NCBI RefSeq assembly: GCF_003726095.1
Contig: NZ_CP026031.1
Coordinates: forward strand, 620,001 to 684,000
Reading direction: 5' to 3'
DNA length: 64,000 nt
Source: Niallia circulans
Lineage (GTDB): Bacteria > Bacillota > Bacilli > Bacillales > Cytobacillaceae
Below, one piece after another: positions 16,421 to 25,824 of this stretch (positions are counted from its first letter, which is position 1; each line of letters starts with the position of its first letter). The notes beneath the pieces are model-generated. The model was not told the DNA's origin and did not search any database. It saw nothing but the letters and a program-made list of their open reading frames with translations. Both the position numbers and the translations under genes were made by a program.

Positions 16421-17635
16421 TTATTTCATGATTGGAGGTTTGGTGTAATCCATCTCTAATAGTTGATGCTGAACAAGATTAGGAACACCTAAAGCATAAA
16501 TTTGCGAAGCGCGAATATCTAATGCGATTTTTTCTTTATCAAAAGCAGAAAGCTTACTGATAATTGGCAGCTGAAACTGCTTCTTTTTTTCTTTTAAATA
16601 GAGACGGCCATTTACAGTTGTACCAAGTAAACGAATAAAACTTGGCTTCAATGAAGACTGCATTTCTGCCTTTTTGGTGTTTGTTAAAATATGTACGCAA
16701 ATTCTTTGCAGCCTTGTCCATGTATATCTTTTCGTTTTTACTAAACGAATAAAATCCTGAAAAGAGGATGCTGTTTTTACATATTTGAGGAAGCGATACT
16801 CTAAACCTTCCTCCATCTCATATATGGTAGCTAGCTCTTCTGCTGTTGACTGAAGGAGACGGAATTTTAAATAGTGCCAGTAATTCTCCCAAGTATGATA
16901 AGCGAGGTATGTTTCCTTATACTGCTGTAGTATTTGATAACTACTTGCGGGGAGGAAGGGTTCTATTTTTTTTATGTCTCCCTTGGCATGCAATAATTCT
17001 TCACGAATGCTTGTTGCGCTAGCTATCGTATCCGAAGTAAATGTTTTGTCATGATAGTCTGCTTTCATGCGGGCAACTGTGCAAATTTCCATAGGATACT
17101 TATTGGTATGCACCGCCTTATAATATTCATATCCTAAGATGTTATTTGGCATACTAAGATTTAGCGTGGTGTGATCATCACTATTTGTTAATTCTTTTAT
17201 CGCTAATGATTTAGCTTTCGGATAGCTTATTCCTTGTTTCATAAATCTCTTAACAAGTAAATCCTCTTCTGTCTTTTGCTCTTGCAGCTTGGTAAAAATC
17301 TGATGAAAAGCATCAATGCTGCCTGATTCACTGCCAAAACATAAGAAATTACAACTTAAGCTTTGCAAAATATCAACAGCGCCAGAAGCAAATACGGCAG
17401 CATGCTGTGTGGCAAAAGCATAAGGAAGCTCCACAATAAGATCTACTCCACTTTCCAAAGCCATTTCTGCTCGAGCCCACTTAGAAACAAGGGCAGGTTC
17501 TCCTCTCTGCAGAAAAGGACCACTCATAACAGCAACCACAATATCTGCCTGTGTTAGTTCTTTCGCTTTTTGGATATGATACAAATGTCCATTATGAAAT
17601 GGATTATATTCTACTACTATTCCAACTGCTTTCAT
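16421..17635 (-). CDS. tmcAL: tRNA(Met) cytidine acetate ligase TmcAL (YlbM)
   Basis: A 404-residue nucleotidyltransferase-like enzyme. The N-terminal 'GIVVEYNPFHNGHLYHIQKA' contains the HxGH-type ATP-binding motif. In B. subtilis, TmcAL uses acetate and ATP to make N4-acetylcytidine at the wobble position of elongator tRNA-Met. 'MSGPFLQRGEPALVSKWARA' and 'NNILGYEYYKA' are further family blocks. ATG 17635 is preferred over GTG 17638 on ribosome-site spacing. It is transcribed away from ylbN; the 17639-18025 gap carries the ylbN promoter and a small CTTTGCT/AGCAAAG hairpin near 17820. Confidence 0.9.
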   Translation of the reverse strand: MKAVGIVVEYNPFHNGHLYHIQKAKELTQADIVVAVMSGPFLQRGEPALVSKWARAEMALESGVDLIVELPYAFATQHAAVFASGAVDILQSLSCNFLCFGSESGSIDAFHQIFTKLQEQKTEEDLLVKRFMKQGISYPKAKSLAIKELTNSDDHTTLNLSMPNNILGYEYYKAVHTNKYPMEICTVARMKADYHDKTFTSDTIASATSIREELLHAKGDIKKIEPFLPASSYQILQQYKETYLAYHTWENYWHYLKFRLLQSTAEELATIYEMEEGLEYRFLKYVKTASSFQDFIRLVKTKRYTWTRLQRICVHILTNTKKAEMQSSLKPSFIRLLGTTVNGRLYLKEKKKQFQLPIISKLSAFDKEKIALDIRASQIYALGVPNLVQHQLLEMDYTKPPIMK

Positions 17636-17969
17636 CACATTCTCCCTAACTAGTTTCTTTATGGTTGTATTAATAAAAGTTTATCCTAAAAATAGTGGTT
17701 ATAAAAGAGAAACCTATATGATTTGCTTGTTTTAATAGAACCGAGGTTTTAATAGGGCTGTCTACTTTCTAATATAGTTTCTATTCTACGAATTTTAGAA
17801 GGTAAAGCTTTGCTAATAGCTTAAATGGAAAGCAAAGGGGAGAGAAATAAAAATCATTTAGGAAGTTTTGGTTGCAATTCTGATGAATATGGGTAGAATA
17901 GAAAAGAAATCACGAAATATGGTCGTGATTCAGGACATATCTCTTATTATTTACTGTAAAGAAAAAATA

Positions 17970-17998
17970 TTGACAAATAATTATATGAAAGCTATAAT
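17970..17998 (+). promoter_or_regulatory. Sigma-A promoter of ylbN-rpmF, perfect consensus
   Basis: TTGACA, a 17-base spacer, and TATAAT, 28 bases before the ylbN start. This is the best housekeeping promoter in the window, as expected for a ribosomal protein operon. Confidence 0.9.
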
Positions 17999-18025
17999 TA
18001 CCTTTGTTGCCTTGGGGTGATATAT

Positions 18026-18538
18026 ATGAAATGGACGTTAAGCCAGTTACAAAAATTTCGAAGTAAGGGATTGCCAATTGATGAAACAATAAATATGGAT
18101 GAGATCAAAGAAACAGATCCAACCATAAGAAAAGTATCTCCTATTCATATAACAGGACGTACGGATATTGATTCAACGAAAGTGACTTTTCATTTAAATA
18201 TAAAAGGATCGCTCGTGCTACCTTGCTCTCGTACTTTAGTAGACGTGGATTATCCAATTAATGTTGAAACAACAGAAACCTTCCTATTAAAAGTTTCGGA
18301 ATATGAAACAGACGAAGAGGAAGTTCATCAGGTGAAAGGGGATGTAATTGACTTAAAGCCAATTATAGCCGAAATACTTTTACTTGAGGTACCGATGCAA
18401 GTCTTCTGTGAAGATGTAACAGAAGAGGGAGCTCCGCAATCAGGAAATGATTGGGAAGTAATCCAAGAGCAAGATTTACAGGAGAAGAAAGTTGATCCTC
18501 GTCTTGCAGGACTTGCTAAGTTTTTTGAAAATGAGTAA
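18026..18538 (+). CDS. ylbN: YceD family protein YlbN (DUF177)
   Basis: A 170-residue protein with the DUF177 signature: basic start 'MKWTLSQLQKF', a central 'LNIKGSLVLPCSRTL' and acidic C-terminal 'VDPRLAGLAKFFEN'. The family is nearly always paired with rpmF and has been implicated in 23S rRNA/large-subunit metabolism in some bacteria; precise function unknown. ATG 18026 is chosen over GTG 18017 because GGGGTGA serves as its ribosome site. It is co-transcribed with rpmF from the consensus promoter. Confidence 0.9.
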   Translation: MKWTLSQLQKFRSKGLPIDETINMDEIKETDPTIRKVSPIHITGRTDIDSTKVTFHLNIKGSLVLPCSRTLVDVDYPINVETTETFLLKVSEYETDEEEVHQVKGDVIDLKPIIAEILLLEVPMQVFCEDVTEEGAPQSGNDWEVIQEQDLQEKKVDPRLAGLAKFFENE

Positions 18539-18631
18539 ATAAACTCATATTTAATTATGCAAAAGAAAAATGTGAGATTGGAAATATCTTTTCTCATTAC
18601 TTTCTTAATACTCTTTAAGGAGGTGGGACGA

Positions 18632-18805
18632 ATGGCTGTACCTTTTAGAAGAACATCTAAAACTGCAAAGAGAAAACGTCGTACACATTTTAAATTACAA
18701 GTGCCTGGTATGGTAGAATGCCCTAACTGTGGTGAAATGAAACTTGCTCACCGTGTATGCAGCGCTTGCGGAACATACAAAGGGAAAGAAGTTGTAAGCA
18801 ACTAA
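18632..18805 (+). CDS. rpmF: 50S ribosomal protein L32
   Basis: A 57-residue basic protein: '[19 protein letters not shown]' followed by a zinc ribbon with two CxxC pairs (CPNC near residue 30, CSAC near 43). This is the zinc-binding form of L32. ATG 18632 follows AAGGAGGTGGG. The frame is open further upstream but without a ribosome site. A strong terminator closes the ylbN-rpmF operon. Confidence 0.97.
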   Translation: MAVPFRRTSKTAKRKRRTHFKLQVPGMVECPNCGEMKLAHRVCSACGTYKGKEVVSN

Positions 18806-18823
18806 TTATCTTTTTTGTTGATT

Positions 18824-18857
18824 AAAAGCACAAGAACTTAAGTTCTTGTGCTTTTTT
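18824..18857 (+). terminator. Rho-independent terminator of rpmF
   Basis: AAAAGCACAAGAACTTA / AGTTCTTGTGCTTTTTT, nearly perfect stem with T-run. Confidence 0.95.
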
Positions 18858-18950
18858 CCATGTTATCGTTATTTTTATAAAATAGCTGAGGTAAAATAAA
18901 AGGAAGTTTTGAAAGTTAGAAGAAAATACATATTAATGAGGTGTTGAGCA

Positions 18951-19400
18951 ATGATTGTCGTAAGTTCTTGTTTAGCTGGTCTGAAAGTTCGGTATAATGG
19001 GACGGATTGTTTAGATGCCAACATAGAAGCGTTTATAAAAAAAGAAAGCATAAGAACGGTTTGTCCGGAATTATTGGGAGGCTTCTCTACTCCGAGGGAG
19101 CCAGCCGAGATAGTCGGAGGGGATGGTTATGATGTTCTCGATGGAAGAGCGTTTGTTAAAGATGCTAAAGGAAATGATGTGACACAAATGTATATCGAAG
19201 GGGCTAATAAAACGTTAGTTTTTATTAAAGACTTGGAGGCAGAAATGGTAGTCTTAAAAGAAAATAGTCCTTCTTGTGGTAGTGGTAGTATATATTCAGG
19301 GAGCTTTGATGGCACAAGAATGGACGGTGTGGGTGTAACCACAGCGCTTTTAAGAAGAAACGGTATCAAAGTGGTATCGGAAGACGAATTATTTTCTTGA
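18951..19400 (+). CDS. DUF523 domain-containing protein
   Basis: A 149-residue protein matching DUF523: 'VSSCLAGLKVRYNG' at the N-terminus, 'VCPELLGGFSTPREPAEI' near 45 and 'LKENSPSCGSGSIYSG' near 105. The conserved cysteines in these three blocks suggest a metal or Fe-S site, which is inference. The function is unknown. B. subtilis lacks a gene here; the ATG 18951 follows GAGGTG. Base composition does not differ visibly from neighbours. Confidence 0.82.
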   Translation: MIVVSSCLAGLKVRYNGTDCLDANIEAFIKKESIRTVCPELLGGFSTPREPAEIVGGDGYDVLDGRAFVKDAKGNDVTQMYIEGANKTLVFIKDLEAEMVVLKENSPSCGSGSIYSGSFDGTRMDGVGVTTALLRRNGIKVVSEDELFS

Positions 19401-19518
19401 ATAGATCTTTAAGCAGTTTTGCGTGCCATTAATTTTTCTTTCTGTAATATGAATAAATCAGTCTATCTTTTCTAGTAGATGCATATGTATGAATAAAAAA
19501 CACTAGGAGGGTACACTG

Positions 19519-20085
19519 ATGACAACAACAAGACAAGATGCTTGGTCAAAAGATGAAGATATTTTACTTGCTGAAATTGTTCTTCGTCATATTAGAGAAG
19601 GCGGTACACAGCTTCAAGCATTTGAAGAAGTGGGGAAGTTATTATCAAGAACAAGTGCAGCATGTGGATTTCGCTGGAATTCATATGTACGCAAACAATA
19701 TAAATCTGGTATAGAACTTGCCAAAAAACAAAGAAAGCAATTGAAAAAGACAAATGTAGCAGAAGAGTTTTCTCAAGAAGAAGTAACTGGCCAGCCTGCT
19801 ATATCTCCAACTCCTATACAGAATCAATTTGATGAAATGATGATATATTTAAAAGATTTATATGATAAAGCAACTAAGTGGGAACAAGAAAATATAGACT
19901 CTTCCACCGTTAAAGAGAAAACGAAAGAATTAGAGGAAAAGCTAGCGTTATTAAAGAAGGAAAATGAAGAACTGCAAAGTGAATTAGATTCCATGGAAGG
20001 TGCTTATAAAGCATTAGTGGAGCTGATGGAAAAAGCAAGACAAATGGTGGTTTTTAAAGATGAGGATAAACTTCCCAAGGTATAA
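19519..20085 (+). CDS. gerR: RsfA-family sporulation transcription regulator GerR (YlbO)
   Basis: A 188-residue protein with an N-terminal Myb-like helix-turn-helix (residues 5-60, '[19 protein letters not shown]', '[17 protein letters not shown]') and a C-terminal coiled coil (about 125-180, '[19 protein letters not shown]'). GerR is a mother-cell regulator that represses part of the sigma-E regulon and activates some late genes in B. subtilis. Position after rpmF matches ylbO. ATG 19519 follows AGGAGGG. The neighbouring ylbP acetyltransferase is absent. Confidence 0.9.
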   Translation: MTTTRQDAWSKDEDILLAEIVLRHIREGGTQLQAFEEVGKLLSRTSAACGFRWNSYVRKQYKSGIELAKKQRKQLKKTNVAEEFSQEEVTGQPAISPTPIQNQFDEMMIYLKDLYDKATKWEQENIDSSTVKEKTKELEEKLALLKKENEELQSELDSMEGAYKALVELMEKARQMVVFKDEDKLPKV

Positions 20086-20183
20086 GTAAGATTTTCTTTA
20101 GCTGAAATGCTAATGGCATCTATTTCTATAATAATTAGATCAAATAAATATTCTATATTGCAGGAGGAATCCTGTCAGTTAGG

Positions 20184-20276
20184 AAGCATCCGCTCAAAAC
20201 TCCTGTATATAAAAGGTGAGGCAGAGGAGAATCAATGGATTCACTTGACTCCCAAGGAGAATATGAGCGGCTGCTT
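20184..20276. repeat. Long imperfect inverted repeat in the gerR-panE gap
   Basis: AAGCATCCGCTCA (20184-20196) pairs with TGAGCGGCTGCTT (20264-20276), and an inner CTCCT...AGGAG pair extends it. It resembles the class of dispersed Bacillaceae palindromes but is too diverged to be sure. The rest of the 20086-20597 gap holds a perfect ACAAAATCAA/TTTGATTTTGT palindrome (20313-20333) and an AT-rich stretch likely to contain the panE promoter. Confidence 0.6.
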
Positions 20277-20597
20277 TATATAAACCATCAAAATCTCCCT
20301 ATGTAAAGAAAACAAAATCAATTTGATTTTGTGAGTATAATACCGCGTTTTCCCCATTAAAGTTGTCACATTCTTCTCTAATTTTATTCCTTCTATACTA
20401 TTAAACCTTAAAAAATCTCTTTTATAGATTATCTTTCAATAACTGTGTGATTCCACTCGTTTTTTAGCTTTCGTTTCGTTTTTTAGGGCAAGAATAATAT
20501 TTTATTTTTTTCTATTGCTGTGATTTTCGTACTACAAACATTTCAGAAAATGTTAATATATAACTAACGATAACTTGAAACGATAAAGGAGCTTCTG

Positions 20598-21515
20598 ATG
20601 AAAATTGCAATTATTGGAGCTGGGGCAATTGGCTTATTATGTGCATACCAGTTAAAGGAAAAGCATGATATCACCTTATATGTTCGGTCAAAGAAGCAAT
20701 ACGAGCGAATCTTAGAGGAAGGAATATATTATAAAGTAAATGACGAAAAGAAAAATCGAACAGTACACGTACGGTTTTTTGAAGAGTGGAATGGACTAGA
20801 AGAGCTGACAATCGTGGCAGTGAAGCAATATCAATTATCGTCCATTTACGAGAAGATGGAAAAAATGGGTGATAAAATAAAGGCAATGTGCTTTTTACAA
20901 AATGGAATGGGACACATAGAAACAATTAGGAATTCGCGAGTTGCTAATATATTGATAGGAATTGTCGAACATGGAGCGATGCAGGAAGATGAGCAAACAG
21001 TCATACATACTGGTGTAGGAGCAATAAAAATAGCTTGCTTAAAAGGAGAAATGGACGATATACTTACCAAGCTCACAACAGCGACCAATAAAGACTTTTT
21101 ATTTATAATGGAGCATAATTATGAAATAATGCTACAAAAAAAATTAGTCGTAAATTGTCTTGTAAATAGTTTAACTAGTATTTTGCAGGTGCCAAATGGT
21201 GTTTTGCTGGAAAACGCTTATTATTCTGAAGTGATGACTATGTTTATGAATGAGGTATTAGATGTTTTAATGATAAATGAAGCTGATAAAGAAATCTATC
21301 GAGAGTATTGTTTGGAAGTCATACGAAAAACAGCTTTAAATAAATCTTCGATGCTAAAGGATATGGAGGCGGGAAGGCCTACGGAAATAGATGCAATTTT
21401 AGGATACATAATAGAAGAAGCAAAAAAGAAAAAGCTGAGTGTGCCTATTGCAAAGGTGGTTTATCGGATGATTAAAGGAAAAGAACGAGAAAGAGAGGTG
21501 TTTATCCATGATTAA
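20598..21515 (+). CDS. panE: 2-dehydropantoate 2-reductase
   Basis: A 305-residue ketopantoate reductase. The NADPH-binding motif 'IIGAGAIGLLCAYQL' opens the protein and the catalytic lysine lies in 'KKLVVNCLVNSLTSILQVPN' near residue 178; 'GRPTEIDAILGYIIEEAKK' is the substrate-domain signature. It reduces ketopantoate to pantoate on the route to coenzyme A, complementing coaD nearby. The N-terminal Rossmann domain and C-terminal helical domain are both complete. It overlaps the next gene by 8 bases, so the two are translationally coupled. Corresponds to ylbQ. Confidence 0.9.
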   Translation: MKIAIIGAGAIGLLCAYQLKEKHDITLYVRSKKQYERILEEGIYYKVNDEKKNRTVHVRFFEEWNGLEELTIVAVKQYQLSSIYEKMEKMGDKIKAMCFLQNGMGHIETIRNSRVANILIGIVEHGAMQEDEQTVIHTGVGAIKIACLKGEMDDILTKLTTATNKDFLFIMEHNYEIMLQKKLVVNCLVNSLTSILQVPNGVLLENAYYSEVMTMFMNEVLDVLMINEADKEIYREYCLEVIRKTALNKSSMLKDMEAGRPTEIDAILGYIIEEAKKKKLSVPIAKVVYRMIKGKEREREVFIHD

Positions 21516-21903
21516 TCTAACTTCACAGCTCATTAGTTTTCTCGTGGTTTTTCCTATCTTTACATTGTTTATTGTTTTTGTTATTAGTAAGTTGATTACA
21601 AAAAAGCACCGTCTATCTATACATCTAGCCCTAGATATAAGTACCATCTTTTTTATTGTTTCTGTCCATTTTCTTATTCAATCCATCTGGCATACTTCGC
21701 TCTTATTGTATATTGTGATATTTATCTTGTTGATTGGCATGTTATTTGTTATTATTCATTGGAAGTTTAAAGAGGAAATACAATACAAAAAAGTATTTAA
21801 AGGAATTTGGCGTGTAACCTTTCTTCTTTTTTTCCTTTTATATATTGTATTGCTCGTTTATGGCCTTTTATTATCTATATGGAGAACACTTGGAATGATA
21901 TAA
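21508..21903 (+). CDS. DUF3397 family membrane protein
   Basis: A 131-residue protein with four membrane segments (about residues 5-25, 38-57, 62-82, 98-122) and short loops. The pattern 'KHRLSIHLALDISTIFFIVSVHF' and its place between panE and bshC identify DUF3397, conserved in Bacillaceae. Function unknown. Its ATG overlaps the end of panE, which implies coupled expression. Confidence 0.75.
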   Translation: MINLTSQLISFLVVFPIFTLFIVFVISKLITKKHRLSIHLALDISTIFFIVSVHFLIQSIWHTSLLLYIVIFILLIGMLFVIIHWKFKEEIQYKKVFKGIWRVTFLLFFLLYIVLLVYGLLLSIWRTLGMI

Positions 21904-21932
21904 TAGTTGATTATAATAAAGAACTTAAATGG

Positions 21933-21993
21933 TTTTAGCAAGCCAGTGCTACTTAAAATGAATAGGTGGGCTCGAACTGGCAGATGCTAAAAA
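21933..21993. repeat. Inverted repeat after the DUF3397 gene
   Basis: TTTTAGCAAGCCAGT pairs with ACTGGCAGATGCTAAAA around a 28-base loop. There is no T-run on the plus strand. It is the only visible element in the 21904-22202 gap. Confidence 0.5.
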
Positions 21994-22202
21994 GAAAATA
22001 AATCGAAAAGATTAGGCTTATAAGCAACTTTTTTTCTTTTATAGTAAAGGGATGCTATACTTTTCTATGTGGCGAAATAAAATGAATGTTTTTTATAGCT
22101 GGATGATAAGCTCGTGGTTGGACTCCCACTATAGAAAGAGTCTTTAATAAGGAGAAAATACATATATAAGGAAAACTCGAATAGGAGAAAGGAAGTACAT
22201 AG

Positions 22203-23837
22203 ATGGAGATGATGAATCTCTCTTTGCCTGTGGCAAATAAATTCGTAACAGATTATTTAGAACAAAAGAATAGTGCGGAAGACTTTTTTCATTATTCTTA
22301 TCTTGATAATGGTAGCTATGAGAAGAGAGTTAAAGAATTAGAAACGAGAACTTTTATGAGGAATGATCTTGCAGATTATATTGCAGATTACATGAAAAAG
22401 TTCCCTCAAGGTGAAAAGGTGAGGCAATCCCTTTCTAAATTAAGAAAGGAAAACAGTGTAGTTGTTATTGGTGGACAACAAGCGGGTGTTTTAACAGGAC
22501 CGTTATACTCCATTCATAAAGTAATTAGTATTATCTTGTTAGCTAAACAAAAAGAAGAAGAATTAGGTATCCCGGTTGTGCCAGTATTCTGGATAGCGGG
22601 AGAAGACCATGATTATTTAGAAATTAATCATATTTATACACCAGGTAAGGAAAAAATGAAGAAGGTAGTTTTTCCGCAAAGAGTGTTGGATAAAAGAATG
22701 GCTTCCGATATATTGCTGGAAAAAGAAGTCTGTATAGAATGGCTGGAAACAGTCGTTGAATCCTATGGTGAAACAGATCATTCTAAGCCTTTGTTGGAAC
22801 TTTTGCATAGCGCTGTCCATGAATCCACCACGATAGTTGACTTCTTTAGCTATATTACTATGAGTTTATTCCAAGATTATGGATTACTATTGGTCGATTC
22901 TGGTGATAAAGAGATTCGCAAGTTGGAGAAAGAAATTTTCCTTAAACAAATTAATGAATTTCAAAAATTGGCAGATTCCGTTTCAGAACAACAAAAGTTA
23001 GTACAGGAGAAGGGATATTCTCTAGTTATCGAAATGGCAGAAAATCCTGTTAACTTGTTTTATTATGATGAAGCAGAGCAAGAAAGAGTATTGCTGCAAT
23101 ACGATGAAATAGAAAACTGTTTTATCGGGAAAGATAGAACGGTATCTTTTACAATGGAACAGTTAATAGAGATTGCAAGTGAATTCCCTCAAAGGCTTAG
23201 CAATAATGTGGTAACAAGACCAATAACGCAAGATCTATTATTTCCTACTTTAGCATTTATTGGCGGACCTGGAGAGATTGCGTACTGGGCGGAACTTAAA
23301 AAGGCTTTTGAACACCTAGGGATTAAAATGCCGCCTGTTATTCCTCGCTTAAATATTACACTTTTAGAGAGAAGCGTGGAAGCAGACATAGAGGAACTAA
23401 AATTATCGATAAAGGATGTTCTTGTAAATGGAACCTCTGAAAAATGTGCGGAATTTTTAAAGTCTGTCTCGAATGAACGGATTGAACAGATACTTAGTGA
23501 GTTAACAAATATAATCAAAACGAAATACGATCAAGTGGAAGAGGAAATGAAGGCGGAGTATAAAGGCTTACTGCCGTTATTAGAAAAAAATGAAGATTTC
23601 TTAGTTAGCCAGGTTGAATTTTTGCAGAACAAAGTCGATGCTTCCGTAAAATTAAAGCATGAAGTACTGGTAAATAAATTCAATCGCATTGAACAAAATT
23701 TAAAACCAGAAGGATCTCCACAAGAAAGAGTTTGGAATATCACTTATTTCTTAAATAAATATGGTATGGATTTTATTCAAAGTGTAATGGAATTGCCAAT
23801 GGATTTTGATGGAACACATAAGGTTATTAAATTATAA
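22203..23837 (+). CDS. bshC: Bacillithiol biosynthesis cysteine-adding enzyme BshC
   Basis: A 544-residue protein of normal BshC length. Key blocks are 'VVIGGQQAGVLTGPLYSIHK' near residue 90, 'PVFWIAGEDHDYLEINHI' near 125 and 'FIGGPGEIAYWAELKKAFE' near 355; the fold is a Rossmann core with a long C-terminal coiled coil (about 395-510). BshC joins cysteine to glucosaminyl-malate in the last step of bacillithiol synthesis, the main low-molecular thiol of Bacillaceae. Same position as yllA, upstream of mraZ. ATG 22203 is followed by further in-frame ATGs at 22209 and 22212. Confidence 0.92.
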   Translation: MEMMNLSLPVANKFVTDYLEQKNSAEDFFHYSYLDNGSYEKRVKELETRTFMRNDLADYIADYMKKFPQGEKVRQSLSKLRKENSVVVIGGQQAGVLTGPLYSIHKVISIILLAKQKEEELGIPVVPVFWIAGEDHDYLEINHIYTPGKEKMKKVVFPQRVLDKRMASDILLEKEVCIEWLETVVESYGETDHSKPLLELLHSAVHESTTIVDFFSYITMSLFQDYGLLLVDSGDKEIRKLEKEIFLKQINEFQKLADSVSEQQKLVQEKGYSLVIEMAENPVNLFYYDEAEQERVLLQYDEIENCFIGKDRTVSFTMEQLIEIASEFPQRLSNNVVTRPITQDLLFPTLAFIGGPGEIAYWAELKKAFEHLGIKMPPVIPRLNITLLERSVEADIEELKLSIKDVLVNGTSEKCAEFLKSVSNERIEQILSELTNIIKTKYDQVEEEMKAEYKGLLPLLEKNEDFLVSQVEFLQNKVDASVKLKHEVLVNKFNRIEQNLKPEGSPQERVWNITYFLNKYGMDFIQSVMELPMDFDGTHKVIKL

Positions 23838-23855
23838 GGAAGAAAAGAATGATTG

Positions 23856-23920
23856 CCGTCCTAATTATTGGACGGTTCAGACTGTCGACAAACTCCTAAT
23901 TCAGTAATTAGGAGTTTGTC
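23856..23920 (+). terminator. Two hairpins following bshC
   Basis: CCGTCCTAAT / ATTGGACGG at 23856-23875 lacks a T-run. A second, 15-bp perfect stem (GACAAACTCCTAATT / AATTAGGAGTTTGTC, 4-base loop) lies at 23887-23920. The first is nearly the same as the terminator hairpin at 24133-24152. Confidence 0.6.
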
Positions 23921-23956
23921 TTAGTTTATACATATACATTCTTTTAAATAAGAATT

Positions 23957-24085
23957 GATTTCCGTTGCAGGGGTTCGCTTTCCGTGGGGCTCGCGCTGAG
24001 CCGCTGCGGCTTAAAGGCCTGCAGGGTCTCAGACTGTCTCGCAGATCCCACAGGAGTCTCACCCCTTCCACTCCAATCATTGCAT
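23957..24085. repeat. Dispersed Bacillaceae palindromic repeat, copy 1
   Basis: A GC-rich intergenic block with TTCGCTTTCCGTGGGGC, GAGCCGCTGCGGCTT, GCCTGCAGGGTCTC and TCTCGCAGATCCCACAGGAG. The reverse complement of 51105-51230 matches it at most positions. Such blocks, with CCGTGGGG/CCCACAGG arms, are common in Bacillaceae genomes. It contrasts sharply with the AT-rich surroundings. Confidence 0.8.
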
Positions 24086-24131
24086 AATAATTCCATTTAC
24101 ATTTCCTAAATTCTTTTTGTCAATAAGCTGC

Positions 24132-24160
24132 ACCGTCCTAATTATAGGACGGTTTTTTTA
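24132..24160 (+). terminator. Terminator hairpin, duplicate of the bshC hairpin
   Basis: ACCGTCCTAAT / ATAGGACGGT stem followed by seven T residues. It may be the original bshC terminator, displaced by the intervening repeat. Confidence 0.8.
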
Positions 24161-24299
24161 TGTTATAACGTATTTTCATTCCTTCCTCTAGGTTTGTCTT
24201 TTAGAAAATAAACAGTCAATTCTCAAAAAGTAGTGATAAAGAAACCTATTTATTCTTTTCAAAATTATTATTTTTGTTGCAGGAAATATACAAAATAGA

Positions 24300-24364
24300 T
24301 AGAATTAAAATTAATAGTGGAGGAAAGTGGGGGAATGTGGTACATTGAGGTTAGAAAGTGGGGG
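24300..24364 (+). promoter_or_regulatory. mraZ promoter region with phased MraZ-binding repeats
   Basis: A possible -10 TAGAAT (24300-24305) has only a weak -35 (TTGCAG, 17 bases upstream). Downstream, GTGG recurs at 24317, 24327, 24337 and 24358, with GAGG at 24347, so a helix-turn spacing of 10-11 bases is kept over five units. MraZ is known to bind such direct repeats of TGGG-like boxes upstream of its own gene and repress the dcw cluster. Confidence 0.7.
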
Positions 24365-24372
24365 ACAAGGGT

Positions 24373-24804
24373 ATGTTTATGGGTGAATATCATCATAATG
24401 TTGACGCAAAAGGACGTATCATTGTTCCTGCGAAGTTTAGAGAGAACTTAGGTGAGACCTTTATTCTAACCCGTGGCCTCGATCGATGTCTTTTCGGTTA
24501 CCCACTGAATGAATGGGAGATAATTGAAGACAAGCTCAAGCAATTGCCCTTAACCAAAAAAGATGCTAGAGCATTTACCCGATTTTTCTTCTCCGGAGCA
24601 ACAGAATGTGAGATTGATAAACAAGGTCGCATTAATATTGCCTCCCCCTTATTTCAATATGCACAGCTAGAGAAGGAGTGTGTTATTCTCGGTGTTTCTA
24701 ATCGTATTGAAATATGGGATAAACAAGAGTGGGAAAATTATTTTTCCGAATCAGAGGATTCTTTTGCAGAAATTGCAGAGAATATGATTGGGTTTGATAT
24801 TTAA
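24373..24804 (+). CDS. mraZ: Transcriptional regulator MraZ
   Basis: A 143-residue protein with two AbrB/SpoVT-like swapped-hairpin domains: '[20 protein letters not shown]' near residue 4 and '[19 protein letters not shown]' near 76, each with the family's DxxGR core. It forms ring-shaped oligomers and represses the division and cell wall operon by binding repeats just upstream. ATG 24373 is selected because the protein then begins 'MFMGEYHH' as in other Bacillus. Expected target repeats are visible at 24317-24361. First gene of the dcw cluster. Confidence 0.95.
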   Translation: MFMGEYHHNVDAKGRIIVPAKFRENLGETFILTRGLDRCLFGYPLNEWEIIEDKLKQLPLTKKDARAFTRFFFSGATECEIDKQGRINIASPLFQYAQLEKECVILGVSNRIEIWDKQEWENYFSESEDSFAEIAENMIGFDI

Positions 24805-24867
24805 TTTTTTCACTATGTACATAATAAATACTACCTACAAGAAAAATTTATAGACAGGTGTGGATTC

Positions 24868-25800
24868 ATGTTTAATCATACAACAGTATTACTGAATGAA
24901 GCGGTCGATGCTCTCGATATTAAGCCAGATGGAATTTATGTGGATTGTACTTTAGGCGGAGCAGGGCACAGCGAATTAATTCTTTCCAAATTATCAGGCA
25001 GCGGAAGATTAATTGCATTCGATCAAGATGAAATAGCCATAAAAAATGCACAAGAAAAATTAGCCCCATATAAGGACAGATTGACGATTGTCAAAAGTAA
25101 TTTCCGTTATCTAAAAGAAGAAATTCACAACTTAGGGATTACACATGTAGATGGAATTCTTTATGACTTAGGTGTTTCTTCCCCGCAATTAGATACTCCT
25201 GAACGCGGATTTAGTTATCATCATGATGCACCGCTTGATATGCGCATGGATAACGAAGCGGATGTTACTGCATATGATGTAGTCAATTCTTGGTCATATG
25301 AATCATTAGTTAAAATTTTCTTTCGTTATGGTGAGGAGAAATTCTCTAAACAAATAGCAAGGAAGATTGAGGCAGCAAGAGAAAATCGGCCAATTGAAAC
25401 GACTGGAGAGTTGGTTGAATTAATCAAAGAAGCTATTCCAGCGCCAGCTAGACGAAAAGGTGGTCATCCTGCTAAAAGAGTTTTCCAAGCAATACGAATT
25501 GCAGTCAATGATGAACTTGGCGTATTTGAAGATTCGTTAGAGCAAGCTATTACGTTGTTAAATCCAGGCGGAAGAATCAGCGTTATCACTTTCCATTCTC
25601 TTGAAGACAGAATCTGCAAGTCGACATTTAAAAAGATGAGTGACCTGCCGCCGTTGCCGCCAGGACTACCGGTTATTCCAGATGAGTTTAAACCAGAATT
25701 GAAATTAATTACAAGAAAGCCGATTGTTCCATCAGAAGAAGAATTAGAATTTAATAACAGAGCAAGATCAGCGAAACTACGTATTGCAGAAAAACAATAA
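24868..25800 (+). CDS. rsmH: 16S rRNA (cytosine(1402)-N4)-methyltransferase RsmH
   Basis: A 310-residue SAM-dependent methyltransferase. It begins '[16 protein letters not shown]', with the SAM motif '[14 protein letters not shown]' near residue 27, '[10 protein letters not shown]' near 100 and '[18 protein letters not shown]' near 198. It methylates C1402 of 16S rRNA, acting with RsmI. Second gene of the dcw cluster (mraW/yllC), 63 bases after mraZ and 24 bases before ftsL. Confidence 0.96.
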   Translation: MFNHTTVLLNEAVDALDIKPDGIYVDCTLGGAGHSELILSKLSGSGRLIAFDQDEIAIKNAQEKLAPYKDRLTIVKSNFRYLKEEIHNLGITHVDGILYDLGVSSPQLDTPERGFSYHHDAPLDMRMDNEADVTAYDVVNSWSYESLVKIFFRYGEEKFSKQIARKIEAARENRPIETTGELVELIKEAIPAPARRKGGHPAKRVFQAIRIAVNDELGVFEDSLEQAITLLNPGGRISVITFHSLEDRICKSTFKKMSDLPPLPPGLPVIPDEFKPELKLITRKPIVPSEEELEFNNRARSAKLRIAEKQ

Positions 25801-25824
25801 CAAAAGGGTGCGGGAGGTAATTAA

